Assembly: GCF_002109325.1 (NCBI RefSeq)
Contig: NZ_CP015348.1
Span: 2,481,501-2,545,500, forward strand
Direction of reading: 5' to 3'
Source of the DNA: Sporosarcina ureae
Lineage (GTDB): Bacteria > Bacillota > Bacilli > Bacillales_A > Planococcaceae
Length of the DNA stretch: 64,000 nucleotides
The notes under the pieces: generated by a model
Told to the model about the DNA's origin: nothing
The model's input: only the letters and a program-made list of their open reading frames with translations
Databases searched by the model: none
Program-made: the position numbers and the translations under genes
Shown: in pieces, positions 28,639 through 37,713 of the stretch
Numbering within the stretch: position 1 is the stretch's first letter
How the letters are laid out: every line of letters starts with the position of its first letter

Positions 28639-30400
28639 CATCAGGAGCATTCCTGTTTGGTTAGTGGAACCCTATTGAAATAGAAAAGTCCCCTTGGTAT
28701 GATTCGGGGTGTCAAGGCGTCGACGGCTTGACCCCTAATTATAACCCAGGAGGACTCACATGAATTCTAAAGAAAATACTAAAATTAATCAAGTCACAGA
28801 ACAAACATTAGTGATAGGTATCGACATTGCTAAACATAATCATTACGCAACCTTTGTCGATGAACGTGGACGTGTTTTGAAAAAAGCATTTCTCGTTAAA
28901 CAGACGCGTAAAGGGTTTGAACAGTTCTATCAAGAAATACTAGAGGGTATGAAAGAATTCGATAAATCGCATGTGATAGTGGGCGTGGAGCCTACAGGAC
29001 ATTACTGGTTGAATTTAGCATATTTCCTAGAGGACTACGGTATACCACTGGTCGTTATCAATCCGATGCATGTGAAGAAAGTTAAGGAATTAGATGATAA
29101 TCTGCAAACCAAAAACGATAAGAAAGACGCTCTGACGATCGCACGGCTAATGAAAGATGGTCGTTTCTCATATCCGAAGCTTCTTCGGGATCAAGCAGCA
29201 AATATTCGTTCCTGTTTCACGCTTGAGCAAACTTTAATAGACGACCGCACCATTCTGAAAAACAGAATTCATCGATGGGTAGATAAATACTTCCCTGAGC
29301 TATTCGAGGTATTCTCAGATTTTGGAGCCATGGTTCTAGGTGTGTTGGAGACAACCCCGTTGCCTGCAGAGCTGGTCAATATGACAACAGCTGATTTAGC
29401 GGATCAATGCGCGAAAGCGAGTCAGATGAAGCAAAGGCGACCCAAAATAGCAGCTAAAGTCATTGAGGTAGCTCAGACATCCATTGGCATCACCGTGGCT
29501 CCTTGGGGAGCTAAACGAGAGATACAATGTCTCATTCGCCAATACCGTCTACTCGAGGAAGAACTTGCGATGATTGAAGAGGAAATACAATCCTTAATTG
29601 TCCAAACGGCTGATTATGAATATCTCGCTTCATTTCCGGGAATTTCCCGTAGAACTATTTCCGGTCTCTTAGCGGAGATTGGAAGTTTTACTGACTTTGA
29701 AAGTCCACGCCAATTAATTAAATTAGCGGGACTTACGTTACATGAGAATTCCTCTGGTAAACATAAGGGAATGAAGAAGATATCAAAACGAGGACGAAGA
29801 CGATTACGGGCTATTTTATTCAGAGCAATGCATCCAATCCTTAGAAACAACCCTGCCTTTATGAAGCTTCATCAGTATTATACGCAACGACCTCAAAATC
29901 CCCTTCGTAAGAAGGAGTCGATGGTCGTGTTATGTAGCAAATTACTAAAGGTTCTTCATGCCATGTGTACAAAAAAGCGGAAATTTGATGGTGAGCAAAT
30001 GCTTGCGGACCTTCACTGTTTACAATTAGTAGCATGAGGTTGGCATTCTGAAACTTCTATTCATGACACGGAGAAGCTGGCACCAGCGGCGTACATTAGG
30101 CCTCGAGCCTCATCGGGAGCATCTCGCCGGCCTCCAACTTATGATAGACCGAACGAAGGAATGTCAGCGCATGACGCTAAGAGATGTGGGAGGGTTCGTC
30201 ATCATAAGGTACTTGGAGATCCATAGTGCATGCCATATTAAATTAACAGTTTCTGTAACTGGTAGCGCAGCGTTATCCTTTACTTACAGTATCTACAAAA
30301 GTATGTACTTTCAGGTAGACGATTCTCTTTACTAGTCATATAAATTCTTTTTGGGTCAATAGAATAATGCGACAAGCCTTGTCATCATCACCTTTTCAAG
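28639..30400 (+). mobile_element. IS110-family insertion sequence inside a dispersed repeat
   Basis: Borders are deduced from the split repeat: left half ends at 28638, right half resumes at about 30401. The 120-base left non-coding end has CAGGA/TCCTG near 28642-28655 and GTCAAG/CTTGAC near 28709-28730; the 363-base right non-coding end is rich in stems (GGCC...GGCC at 30097-30135). There are no terminal inverted repeats, as usual for this family. IS110 elements encode a bridge RNA in a non-coding end. Exact borders may shift by a few bases. Confidence 0.7.
28760..30037 (+). CDS. IS110-family DEDD transposase
   Basis: A 425-residue recombinase. The N-terminal RuvC-like DEDD domain has GIDIAKHNHYATF (first Asp), VGVEPTGHYW (Glu) and KNDKKDALTIARL (two Asp). 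The C-terminal Tnp20 domain has FPGISRRTISGLLAEIGSF, SPRQLIKLAGL and ENSSGKHKG with the candidate catalytic serine. Length and motifs are intact, so it may be active. RBS GGAGGA lies at 28750-28755. Confidence 0.93.
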   Translation: MNSKENTKINQVTEQTLVIGIDIAKHNHYATFVDERGRVLKKAFLVKQTRKGFEQFYQEILEGMKEFDKSHVIVGVEPTGHYWLNLAYFLEDYGIPLVVINPMHVKKVKELDDNLQTKNDKKDALTIARLMKDGRFSYPKLLRDQAANIRSCFTLEQTLIDDRTILKNRIHRWVDKYFPELFEVFSDFGAMVLGVLETTPLPAELVNMTTADLADQCAKASQMKQRRPKIAAKVIEVAQTSIGITVAPWGAKREIQCLIRQYRLLEEELAMIEEEIQSLIVQTADYEYLASFPGISRRTISGLLAEIGSFTDFESPRQLIKLAGLTLHENSSGKHKGMKKISKRGRRRLRAILFRAMHPILRNNPAFMKLHQYYTQRPQNPLRKKESMVVLCSKLLKVLHAMCTKKRKFDGEQMLADLHCLQLVA

Positions 30401-30623
30401 AGGGAGTCGCCGCCTTCCGCTTACGATCCACTGGGTATTTTTCGTGAATTTGAGCGGTAGTGCCAAAATCAAATTACTCATTACGACTAAATCTATCTAT
30501 TAAGGCAAAGGATGAAGAGATTCATCCTTTCTCTTTGAATTCAAATGTGTTGGGTCTTGTGTTCTTGAACTTGAAATTTCAACAAGAAGAGAAAGTGGTT
30601 ACTAACTGTCACCACAATATAGG

Positions 30624-30794
30624 TAGGATCGGAACGGCAGGCGGCGACTCCCGGAGGATCAGCGTGAGTTCGAGACCCTGGACAGGTGCCTTAATTTCTG
30701 TAAAGTACACAGAAATACGGCAAAGCGAACACTTCGCTGTTCGCTTGGCTCGGGCCACGCCCTCGGGAAAGCGTCCGCCTAGAGTGCAGATCCC
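30624..30794. repeat. dispersed palindromic repeat, copy 5
   Basis: Starts GGATCGGAACGGCAGGCGGC with GACTCCCGGAGGATCAGCG and ends GGGAAAGCGTCCGCCTAGAG then GATCCC. The central part differs from the other copies and contains CAGAAAT/ATTTCTG and GCGAACACTTCGCTGTTCGC. The region 30422-30864 contains no credible gene. Confidence 0.7.
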
Positions 30795-30864
30795 ATACCC
30801 AACCCAAAGTCTCCCCAGACTTTTCAATACAACCTAAAACAAGAAAGCGAAGGTATCATACACT

Positions 30865-32157
30865 ATGGAAAAGAAATTATGCGTAGTAGGCCTAGGCTAT
30901 ATCGGCCTTCCAACTGCCGTTATGTTCGCAAACAGCGGCTTGCAAGTACACGGCGTCGACCGTAACGAACGCGTCGTCAACCTAATCAACAACAAACAAC
31001 TACATATAGAAGAAAACGGCCTGCAAGAACGTCTGGAACAAGCCGTAGACGCAGGACACTTTAAAGCATCGACTACACCAATAGAAGCAGACGTCTACAT
31101 CATTGCAGTACCGTCGCCAATCAATCCGGATAACACGGCGAATTTGGAATTCATCCGTGCAGCAACCGCGTCTATAGTGCCTTTCGTCAAAAAAGGCGCA
31201 TTAGTTATCTTGGAATCAACAGTCCCACCAAAGACTGTCGAAAACATCATGCTTCCTGAATTACGTAAAACAGATCTTATCATCGGAGAAGAACTATTCG
31301 TCTCCCATTCACCTGAGCGCGTAATACCAGGTAAGATCTTCGAAGAACTAGTAAACAACGACCGCATCGTCGGTGGGATCAATGCGAAATCAGCAGAAAT
31401 GACAAAAGATCTTTACGAAGCTTTCGTCAAAGGGACCATCCACCTGACAGACGCAACGACAGCGGAACTTGTGAAAGTAATGGAAAACACATATCGCGAC
31501 GTCAACATCGCATTTGCGAATGAACTTGCTAAAATCGCAGAAGGTATCGACGTAGATATTTGGGAAGCGATCAAGTTTGCGAACTTCCACCCACGTGTCA
31601 ATATCCATACACCAGGCCCAGGGGTTGGCGGTCACTGTATCGCAGTCGATCCATGGTTCTTAGTCGAACTGGCACCGGAAAAAGCGGATATTATCAAAAA
31701 AGCACGTAATACAAACGACGGCATGCCGATGTATACAGCACAGCGCGCGCAGCGTTTGCTAAAAGAATACAATGTCGAAAACGGTAAAGTGGCGGTTCTT
31801 GGTTTAGCGTTCAAAGGCAACGTCGACGACATGCGCGAAAGTCCGTCAACGAAAGTGATTGATTCACTGCAAGAACTAGGCTTAGATGTCGTATCGTTCG
31901 ATCCGCACATCAAAGAATTACAGCATTCGACGCAAGTTGCGACACTTGAAGAAGCGATTCAGTCAGCTGATCTCCTTCTATTAACTACAGACCATGACCA
32001 ATTCAAGCAACTTGATCCAGCTATCTTGCAAACGAAACAACCAAGACCGATTATGTTGGATACGAAAAATGCACTTGATGCAGACAAATGGGAAAAAGCA
32101 GAATATCGCTTCTTCAAACTCGGAGATGGCAAAAAAGAGGGGCAGCTATACAAATGA
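30865..32157 (+). CDS. UDP-N-acetyl-D-mannosamine dehydrogenase family
   Basis: Oxidises C6 of a UDP-HexNAc (probably UDP-ManNAc to UDP-ManNAcA) with NAD. The 430-residue protein has the Rossmann motif GLGYIGLPTAVMFANSG (residues 8-24), STVPPKTVENI, the ELVKVMENTYRDVNIAFANE helix, the catalytic cysteine in GVGGHCIAVDPWFL (about residue 260) and the C-terminal domain LGLAFKGNVDDMRESPS. ATGA overlap with the next gene shows an operon. The product could feed the uronic-acid-containing secondary wall polymer that binds SLH domains; this is inferred from the neighbouring S-layer gene. Confidence 0.88.
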   Translation: MEKKLCVVGLGYIGLPTAVMFANSGLQVHGVDRNERVVNLINNKQLHIEENGLQERLEQAVDAGHFKASTTPIEADVYIIAVPSPINPDNTANLEFIRAATASIVPFVKKGALVILESTVPPKTVENIMLPELRKTDLIIGEELFVSHSPERVIPGKIFEELVNNDRIVGGINAKSAEMTKDLYEAFVKGTIHLTDATTAELVKVMENTYRDVNIAFANELAKIAEGIDVDIWEAIKFANFHPRVNIHTPGPGVGGHCIAVDPWFLVELAPEKADIIKKARNTNDGMPMYTAQRAQRLLKEYNVENGKVAVLGLAFKGNVDDMRESPSTKVIDSLQELGLDVVSFDPHIKELQHSTQVATLEEAIQSADLLLLTTDHDQFKQLDPAILQTKQPRPIMLDTKNALDADKWEKAEYRFFKLGDGKKEGQLYK

Positions 32158-32864
32158 AAGAAGAAATACTAGGCGTCTCGGTCAACACGGAAAATTACGA
32201 CGAACTGATTCCGAAAGTCTTTCAGAATATCGATGAAGGAAAGAAATCACTTATCGTCGCAATCAATCCTGAAAAGTTGATGAAAGCAAAAGAAGACCCT
32301 GAGCTTAAAGCATTGCTTAACCGAGCAGAATTCCAAATTCCGGATGGCATCGGCGTAATTCTTGCATCCAAGTTAAAAAAAGGTCAGATTCGTTCACGTG
32401 TTACAGGAATCGACATGATGGACCGGGTCGTACAAGAAGCCGCCGTCAGAGGGAAACGTATTTTCCTCTACGGTGCTAAACCTGGCGTGGCGGAAGAAGC
32501 TGCCGCTAGATTACAAGTACTGCATCCGAACATCAAAATCGCTGGTGTTCAACATGGCTACGAGAAAGATGTACAAGTAGTACTCAACACGATCAACCAA
32601 GCGCAACCGGATATCCTATTTGTCGCAATGGGCTCACCTAAACAAGAACAATGGATCGAAGAACATCGCAATCAGTTGCATCCAATCTTGTTCCAAGGAG
32701 TAGGCGGATCATTCGACGTATTGGCAGGCAACATCAAAAGAGCACCAGCTGCGTTCCAAAAAGCTGGAGCGGAATGGTTGTATAGACTATTATTAGAACC
32801 TAGCAGAATCAAAAGACAGATGAATCTACCGAAATTTCTAGTAGAAGTTTATCGAAAGAAGTAA
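32154..32864 (+). CDS. WecG/TagA/CpsF-family glycosyltransferase
   Basis: A 236-residue GT26-family enzyme starting at ATG 32154, overlapping the previous stop. Motifs: AINPEKLMKAKEDPELKALL, FQIPDGIGVILASKLK, RVTGIDMM, FLYGAKPGVAEEAA and MGSPKQEQWIEEHR, ending in PSRIKRQMNLPKFL, which docks the enzyme to the membrane. Such enzymes add ManNAc or ManNAcA to a lipid-linked GlcNAc. With the dehydrogenase it forms a short polymer-synthesis unit next to the S-layer gene. B. subtilis TagA is the nearest well-known relative. Confidence 0.88.
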   Translation: MKEEILGVSVNTENYDELIPKVFQNIDEGKKSLIVAINPEKLMKAKEDPELKALLNRAEFQIPDGIGVILASKLKKGQIRSRVTGIDMMDRVVQEAAVRGKRIFLYGAKPGVAEEAAARLQVLHPNIKIAGVQHGYEKDVQVVLNTINQAQPDILFVAMGSPKQEQWIEEHRNQLHPILFQGVGGSFDVLAGNIKRAPAAFQKAGAEWLYRLLLEPSRIKRQMNLPKFLVEVYRKK

Positions 32865-32868
32865 TTAT

Positions 32869-32907
32869 GAAGGTAAGTTGGGGGTTAGCGTACCCCAACT
32901 TACCTTC
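32869..32907 (+). terminator. 15-bp perfect stem-loop after the glycosyltransferase gene
   Basis: GAAGGTAAGTTGGGG pairs exactly with CCCCAACTTACCTTC around an eight- or nine-base loop. There is no T-run, so termination would be weak; it could also stabilise the 3' end of the mRNA. Confidence 0.55.
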
Positions 32908-33032
32908 AATTCCAAACCACTACCTAACTCCTACATTCTACTTCTCTACTATACCTAAGAAAAATCTACTTATATCTACATAAACAACCAACAAAAGTAA
33001 ATAAAGAAGTTTTATACTAATGTGTTACTATC

Positions 33033-33061
33033 TTGTAATCTAGTTAACTTAATGATAGAAT
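33033..33061 (+). promoter_or_regulatory. upstream promoter in the S-layer leader region
   Basis: TTGTAA (33033-33038), 17 bases, TAGAAT (33056-33061). A transcript from here would run about 110 bases into the terminator at 33139-33179. Confidence 0.4.
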
Positions 33062-33067
33062 ACGAAG

Positions 33068-33179
33068 TTGTAAGGATAATTTTCTCTTTAGCATATAGCA
33101 CAACACGTGCAAAGCGTTACGGTTGGTTGACCGCAAACAAAAAGGCTTGAACAGTTCCCATCTGTTCAAGCCTTTTTGT
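33068..33179 (+). ncRNA. possible small RNA or attenuated leader upstream of the S-layer gene
   Basis: A promoter-like pair just upstream, internal stems (GCAC/GTGC at 33100-33112 and GCG...GGTT...ACC...GC near 33114-33134) and a strong terminator suggest a discrete transcript of about 110 bases. No open frame of note. It could be a regulatory RNA or just an isolated terminator; only its structure supports the call. Confidence 0.35.
33139..33179. terminator. strong bidirectional terminator before the S-layer promoter
   Basis: AAAAAGGCTTGAACAG and CTGTTCAAGCCTTTTT form a perfect 16-bp stem with a seven-base loop. Confidence 0.9.
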
Positions 33180-33331
33180 TTGGCAAAAATATCTTGCATG
33201 CCCAAGATACTCTATTTTTGAAATGCTATGGAAATAACTTGTATTTTATCAAACTTTCGATACAATAGTAGAGGGGACAAAAATATAACGTCGCCATGTG
33301 CTATTAGACTAGCATATATTTTAAGATTCAA

Positions 33332-33360
33332 TTGACTTTTAGCACATTCTTATCTATACT
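33332..33360 (+). promoter_or_regulatory. main sigma-A promoter of the S-layer gene
   Basis: TTGACT (33332-33337) and TATACT (33355-33360) have the ideal 17-base spacer and lie about 75 bases before the RBS. A second, weaker pair, TTGTAT (33239-33244) and TACAAT (33261-33266) with 16 bases between, lies upstream; tandem promoters are common for S-layer genes. Confidence 0.65.
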
Positions 33361-33440
33361 TTAATGTGTAATGCCTACTACTTTCATACATAGGTAGTAA
33401 CTGGCAAAAACAAGAGATATTACGAGGAGGAAATTATTTA

Positions 33441-36400
33441 ATGGCTAACCAACCAACGAAATACCGCAAGTTTGTAGTAGGGGCTGCTTCAGCTGCACTA
33501 GTAGCATCAGCAGTAGCACCAGTAGCATTCGCGGCAGAATTCACAGATGTAAAAGACAACAACTCACACAAAGCAGCGATCGACGCTCTTTCTGATGCAG
33601 GTGTTATCTCAGGATACCCAGATGGTACATTCCAACCAAACAAAACACTTACACGTTCTGACGTTGTAAAGTTAATGGGTAAATGGTTAGTAGCAGAAGG
33701 ATACAAAGTTCCTACTGACTACAAAACTAAACCACGTTTCTCTGACTTGAAGACTACATCTAACGATGAGCTTCTAAAAATGTCTGCACTAGTATATGAC
33801 AACGGCGTATTCGTAGGTAAACCAGATGGTTCACTTGACGCTGCTGGCGATATCACTCGTGAAAACATGGCAATCGTTCTTGTACGTGCATTCGACCGCG
33901 TATATGACGTTGATCTAGTTTCATACGTAAAAGGACAAGAATTCAAAAAAGACGTTACTGACCTAGGCAAAGCGAAAGCTGAAGCTCGTCCGGCTATCGA
34001 CGTTCTAGACTTCTTCGACATCACAAACCCAGCTGCACCAGAGTTCAACCCTAAAAACACAACAACTCGTGGACAGTTCGCTTCATTCCTTTACAAGACT
34101 ACTAAAGTAGACTTCGATCAAATCGGTGGAGAAGTTGTAGCTCCTGGAGTTGCATCGGTTAAGGCGGTTAACACAACAACTGTTGAAGTAACAATGAAGG
34201 ATGCAGTATCTGCTGAAAACCTTAACTCATTGCACTTCACAATCGATGGTTTGACTGTATCTAACGCTGCAGTAAAACAAACTGATGATAAGACTGTAGT
34301 ATTAACTACTGCTGTTCAAAAAGGCGGAGAGAAGTACACAGTAACATTGAATGACAAAGCAATCGGTTCATTCACTGGTGTATCTGCTGTTGTTCCTGAA
34401 AAAATCAAAATGACTCAAAGCTTCAACCAATCAAAAGTTGGTAAGCAAGTTATCCTTACTGCTGATATCGGTGTAAAAGAAGCTGGCGTTCCAGTAACAT
34501 TCAACATCGACGCTCCATCTGGATCTTTGAACAAAGATATCATCGTTGAAGTACCAACTAACGCTGAAGGTCTTGCAACTTATTCTTACACTCAATACGC
34601 TGCAGGTACTGATGTAGTATCGGTTTACCCAACGGGTGCACCAACTACTCGCGACGTATCTAAAGTATACTGGGGCGTTGAAGACATTCTTGCTGTTACA
34701 GAAAGTGCAACAGGAGAAGCTATCAACGGAACTACTCGTACTTATGAAGTAGTACTTCGTGACCCTGTAAACGGTCAGCCATTAGCTAACCAAACAGTAA
34801 ACGTAGCATTCAAAGAAAACATTGATTCTGCTAACGGAACAAATGCGGTACTAGCTGATCCACGTACTGGCAGTGCTGGAGTAACACCATTCCAGTCTGC
34901 AACTAACGAAAGAGCGTTCTCTATCGTAACAGATGCAAACGGTAAAGCAGTATTTACATTAACAGGTGCTAATACGAAAGTAACACCAATTGTTTACCTT
35001 GACAATGCGTCAATCGGACATGGTGTTGCTGGTAACGGTAACGGACGTTGGGAAGCTGGCGAACTACAAGCTGTTCTACCAACAGTTGAGTTTAAAGGTG
35101 CACAGTCAGGTTACACATTCGACTTCGGTACATTGAAGAGCGAAGAGTATGCTACGGGTCTAACTAACAATCGTGAGTACAAAGTAACTGTGAAAAAAGC
35201 AGACGGAACTCCTTATGCTAACGGTGAAGTCCGCCTAGGATTTGAAGAAATTCTTGACAACAACCTAAGCACAAACACTTCCGCTGTGTACACAAACAAA
35301 GCAGGTACTGCTAACAACGGTCAGAGCACGACTGCTACTGCAGACGACAAAGGTGTCGTAACATTCTATGTTGCTGAGCCAACTGTTTCATCACAAAACG
35401 TAAAAGCAACACCTGCAATCTGGATTGATCTGGATGCAGCTGGAAACACAAATGGCGTACGTGAAGCTGGAGAGCCACAAGCTCTTGCACCATCTACTAA
35501 GTTCCAAGCTACATTGGCAGCTAGTTCTGCACTTGCAGTAACTTCACAAGCAACTGAAGGCCCGCACGTAACAGGTGATACTGTAAGCGCACGTTTCCAA
35601 TTGTTGAACCAATCTAACCAATTGTCTACTACAGCAGGATTCAACCGTGTAACTTATACAATCACGAACACGTCTGGTGCTGCAGTAACATTTAATCCAT
35701 CATTGACAGATCAAACATCTGGTGCTGCATTCAGAAATATGACAACATCATTTGCAAACTCTACACCAACTGCATTCACTAACGGTTCTGCAGTAACAAT
35801 CAATGCTGGTTCAAGCATCACGCTCTCTGGTACTGCACCTGGATTTACAGCAGCTGTAGGAACAACTCCAGACGTATCGGCAACAAACCGTGCATTACTA
35901 TCATTTGCAGCACAAAATCAAACAAACACATTTGATATAAGTGCAACTGGTACTGCGGTTCGTGCAACAGCTACTTCCGATGCTCGTAACGTAACAAACG
36001 TTAGTCAATCAGCGAAGACAGTATCTGTAGTTACAGCTGCACAAGCTACTACAGGTTCTACTTATACTGGTAAAATTGTAGGATTCACTACTGCAGATAA
36101 TGCTTCAAATACACCGGTTGCAGCTAACTATGGTCGCGTGGTTATTCAGTTAGATGGTACGGATAATCGTGTAGTAGTACCGTATAAAGCAAATGACTTG
36201 GCTAACCTAACTGCAGGTACTGATGGCACATTCGCGAACCCTGCAAACTTTAACCCAGCTAGCTTTAATGATTTCGAAAACAAGTTAGCTATTGACAACA
36301 GAATTCAATTTAATCCATACGCAACAGCTGGATCTACAATTCGCTTGGCTAACGTTAAAGGTATTACTTCAACTGGCAACGCTTCGGGTAATGCAGTAGC

Positions 36401-37541
36401 AGGTTCTGGTGTTGGAACACTTTCAAACGCTAGATATATTGGTGGACAGCAAATTCAACTAACATTCGATCGTCCAATCAACGCAGGTGCTGCTGGTTCT
36501 TCAGCTGTTGTTGATGCTGCTACAACATTAGCTCAATTACAAGCCGCGGGTATTACTGTGACTGGTCTTCCTACAGGCAGAGATTTAACAGGTGCTGCTG
36601 GTTCAGTAGTTATTGCTGGTAACACAATTACTTTGACGCACACTGGTGCGGATTTAACTGCTTCTGAAGTTGCAGCTGTAGGTGTATCAATTGCAGCAGA
36701 TTCAATCAGATTTACAGATGGATCTACTAATACGGCAACTAGCACAAGTACTGTTACAGTTGCTGATGTTACGGCTCCAACTATCCTATCAGGTAGATCA
36801 TTAGATTCAAATGGAGACGGCAACGTTGATCGCATCCGTGTAGTATTTAGTGAAGCAATCGATAAAAATTCTATTAACACTGCTAGATTCACATTAACAG
36901 GTGGTACTGTATCTTATGATGCAGCTTTAGCTGAAAACGTAAGCGCGCCTAATAATGAGATTTACTTGACTGTTTCAGGTATTACTGGAACTGCACCACT
37001 TGCTACAGGAGCTCTTAAGACAGTAGCTGCAGGAGCAGTAAAAGACTTAGCAGGAAATGACTTAGCAACAAATGCTGGTTCTGCTATCACAATTGCGGAC
37101 TTTGCTGCACCGATCTTAGTTTCAACTAAGTTCACTACGGACACTGGTACAACGAATATGTATGATACTGTGAATGATGTTATTACGTTAACATTCTCTG
37201 AGCCGATTACTACTTTGCAAAAAAATACACTATTCACACCAGTTGGTCTTGGCGCTAAGACAAATGCAGCAGGTACTGGATTGTTTGTAGATAATTTTGG
37301 TTCAAATGCTAAGATTAAATTCTCGGCAGTTGGAACAGCAGCGTTCCCAAGCGGAGCGGCAGCTACAATTACAGTAAGTGAAACTGCAAGTAATGATAAT
37401 TCATTAGTTTATACATTAACGAATGCAGGTACTCCTGCTACTGCAACAATTCTTGGAACAACAGTTACTTCTGTAGCTGGTGCATTACAAGATGCTGCAG
37501 GTAATCCTTTGACTGCAAAAACTGTTACAATCACTAAATAA
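33441..37541 (+). CDS. S-layer protein with three SLH domains (expressed copy)
   Basis: A 1366-residue exported protein that should form the surface lattice. Signal peptide 1-31 ending AFA; three SLH domains (about 33-84, 91-150, 165-228: SGYPDGTFQPNKTLTRSDVV, then VGKPDGSLDA, then the degenerate DITNPAAPEFNPKNTTTRGQ); then Thr/Ala/Asn-rich beta domains, including Ig-like SbsA_Ig-type repeats near the end (TAPTILSGRSLDSNGDGNVD). RBS ACGAGGAGG precedes ATG. Residues about 242-860 are nearly identical to the promoterless copy at 49916; from about 870 on the two proteins differ. Its own promoter and terminator suggest heavy single-gene expression. Confidence 0.95.
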   Translation: MANQPTKYRKFVVGAASAALVASAVAPVAFAAEFTDVKDNNSHKAAIDALSDAGVISGYPDGTFQPNKTLTRSDVVKLMGKWLVAEGYKVPTDYKTKPRFSDLKTTSNDELLKMSALVYDNGVFVGKPDGSLDAAGDITRENMAIVLVRAFDRVYDVDLVSYVKGQEFKKDVTDLGKAKAEARPAIDVLDFFDITNPAAPEFNPKNTTTRGQFASFLYKTTKVDFDQIGGEVVAPGVASVKAVNTTTVEVTMKDAVSAENLNSLHFTIDGLTVSNAAVKQTDDKTVVLTTAVQKGGEKYTVTLNDKAIGSFTGVSAVVPEKIKMTQSFNQSKVGKQVILTADIGVKEAGVPVTFNIDAPSGSLNKDIIVEVPTNAEGLATYSYTQYAAGTDVVSVYPTGAPTTRDVSKVYWGVEDILAVTESATGEAINGTTRTYEVVLRDPVNGQPLANQTVNVAFKENIDSANGTNAVLADPRTGSAGVTPFQSATNERAFSIVTDANGKAVFTLTGANTKVTPIVYLDNASIGHGVAGNGNGRWEAGELQAVLPTVEFKGAQSGYTFDFGTLKSEEYATGLTNNREYKVTVKKADGTPYANGEVRLGFEEILDNNLSTNTSAVYTNKAGTANNGQSTTATADDKGVVTFYVAEPTVSSQNVKATPAIWIDLDAAGNTNGVREAGEPQALAPSTKFQATLAASSALAVTSQATEGPHVTGDTVSARFQLLNQSNQLSTTAGFNRVTYTITNTSGAAVTFNPSLTDQTSGAAFRNMTTSFANSTPTAFTNGSAVTINAGSSITLSGTAPGFTAAVGTTPDVSATNRALLSFAAQNQTNTFDISATGTAVRATATSDARNVTNVSQSAKTVSVVTAAQATTGSTYTGKIVGFTTADNASNTPVAANYGRVVIQLDGTDNRVVVPYKANDLANLTAGTDGTFANPANFNPASFNDFENKLAIDNRIQFNPYATAGSTIRLANVKGITSTGNASGNAVAGSGVGTLSNARYIGGQQIQLTFDRPINAGAAGSSAVVDAATTLAQLQAAGITVTGLPTGRDLTGAAGSVVIAGNTITLTHTGADLTASEVAAVGVSIAADSIRFTDGSTNTATSTSTVTVADVTAPTILSGRSLDSNGDGNVDRIRVVFSEAIDKNSINTARFTLTGGTVSYDAALAENVSAPNNEIYLTVSGITGTAPLATGALKTVAAGAVKDLAGNDLATNAGSAITIADFAAPILVSTKFTTDTGTTNMYDTVNDVITLTFSEPITTLQKNTLFTPVGLGAKTNAAGTGLFVDNFGSNAKIKFSAVGTAAFPSGAAATITVSETASNDNSLVYTLTNAGTPATATILGTTVTSVAGALQDAAGNPLTAKTVTITK

Positions 37542-37623
37542 TAATCTTAACTACCGGTGTCTATGCACCACACAATTCAGACACATTTCTGATAATACTA
37601 TAGTCTAGTATATATGGAAGTAT

Positions 37624-37659
37624 GATCCTGTGGAGAGCAATCTCTGCAGGATCTTTTTT
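37624..37659 (+). terminator. terminator of the S-layer gene
   Basis: GATCCTG and CAGGATC enclose an inner GAGA/TCTC stem and are followed by TTTTTT. The same hairpin and the 60 bases before it are conserved after the second S-layer copy. Confidence 0.92.
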
Positions 37660-37660
37660 C

Positions 37661-37713
37661 GTGTGCCCGGCATGTGCTATAACTTGGTGGTGAAAGTCCA
37701 CTACAGGCTTGGC
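37661..37713 (+). other. 5' fragment of a bacterial group IIC intron
   Basis: GTGTGCCCGGCATG at 37661, followed by AACTTGGTGGTGAAAGTCC and ACTACAGGCTTGG, matches the start of domain I of class C group II introns (consensus close to GTGCGCCCGGCATGGGT...GGTGGTGAAAGTCCACTACGGGC). It begins one base after the T-run of the S-layer terminator, the usual IIC target position. The remainder is lost: IS-derived sequence begins at 37714. Confidence 0.7.

Noticed and set aside
30063..30837. Two frames of 90 and 125 codons
   Set aside because: The first lies in the IS110 right end, the second runs across a palindromic repeat; neither has a ribosome site or protein-like composition.
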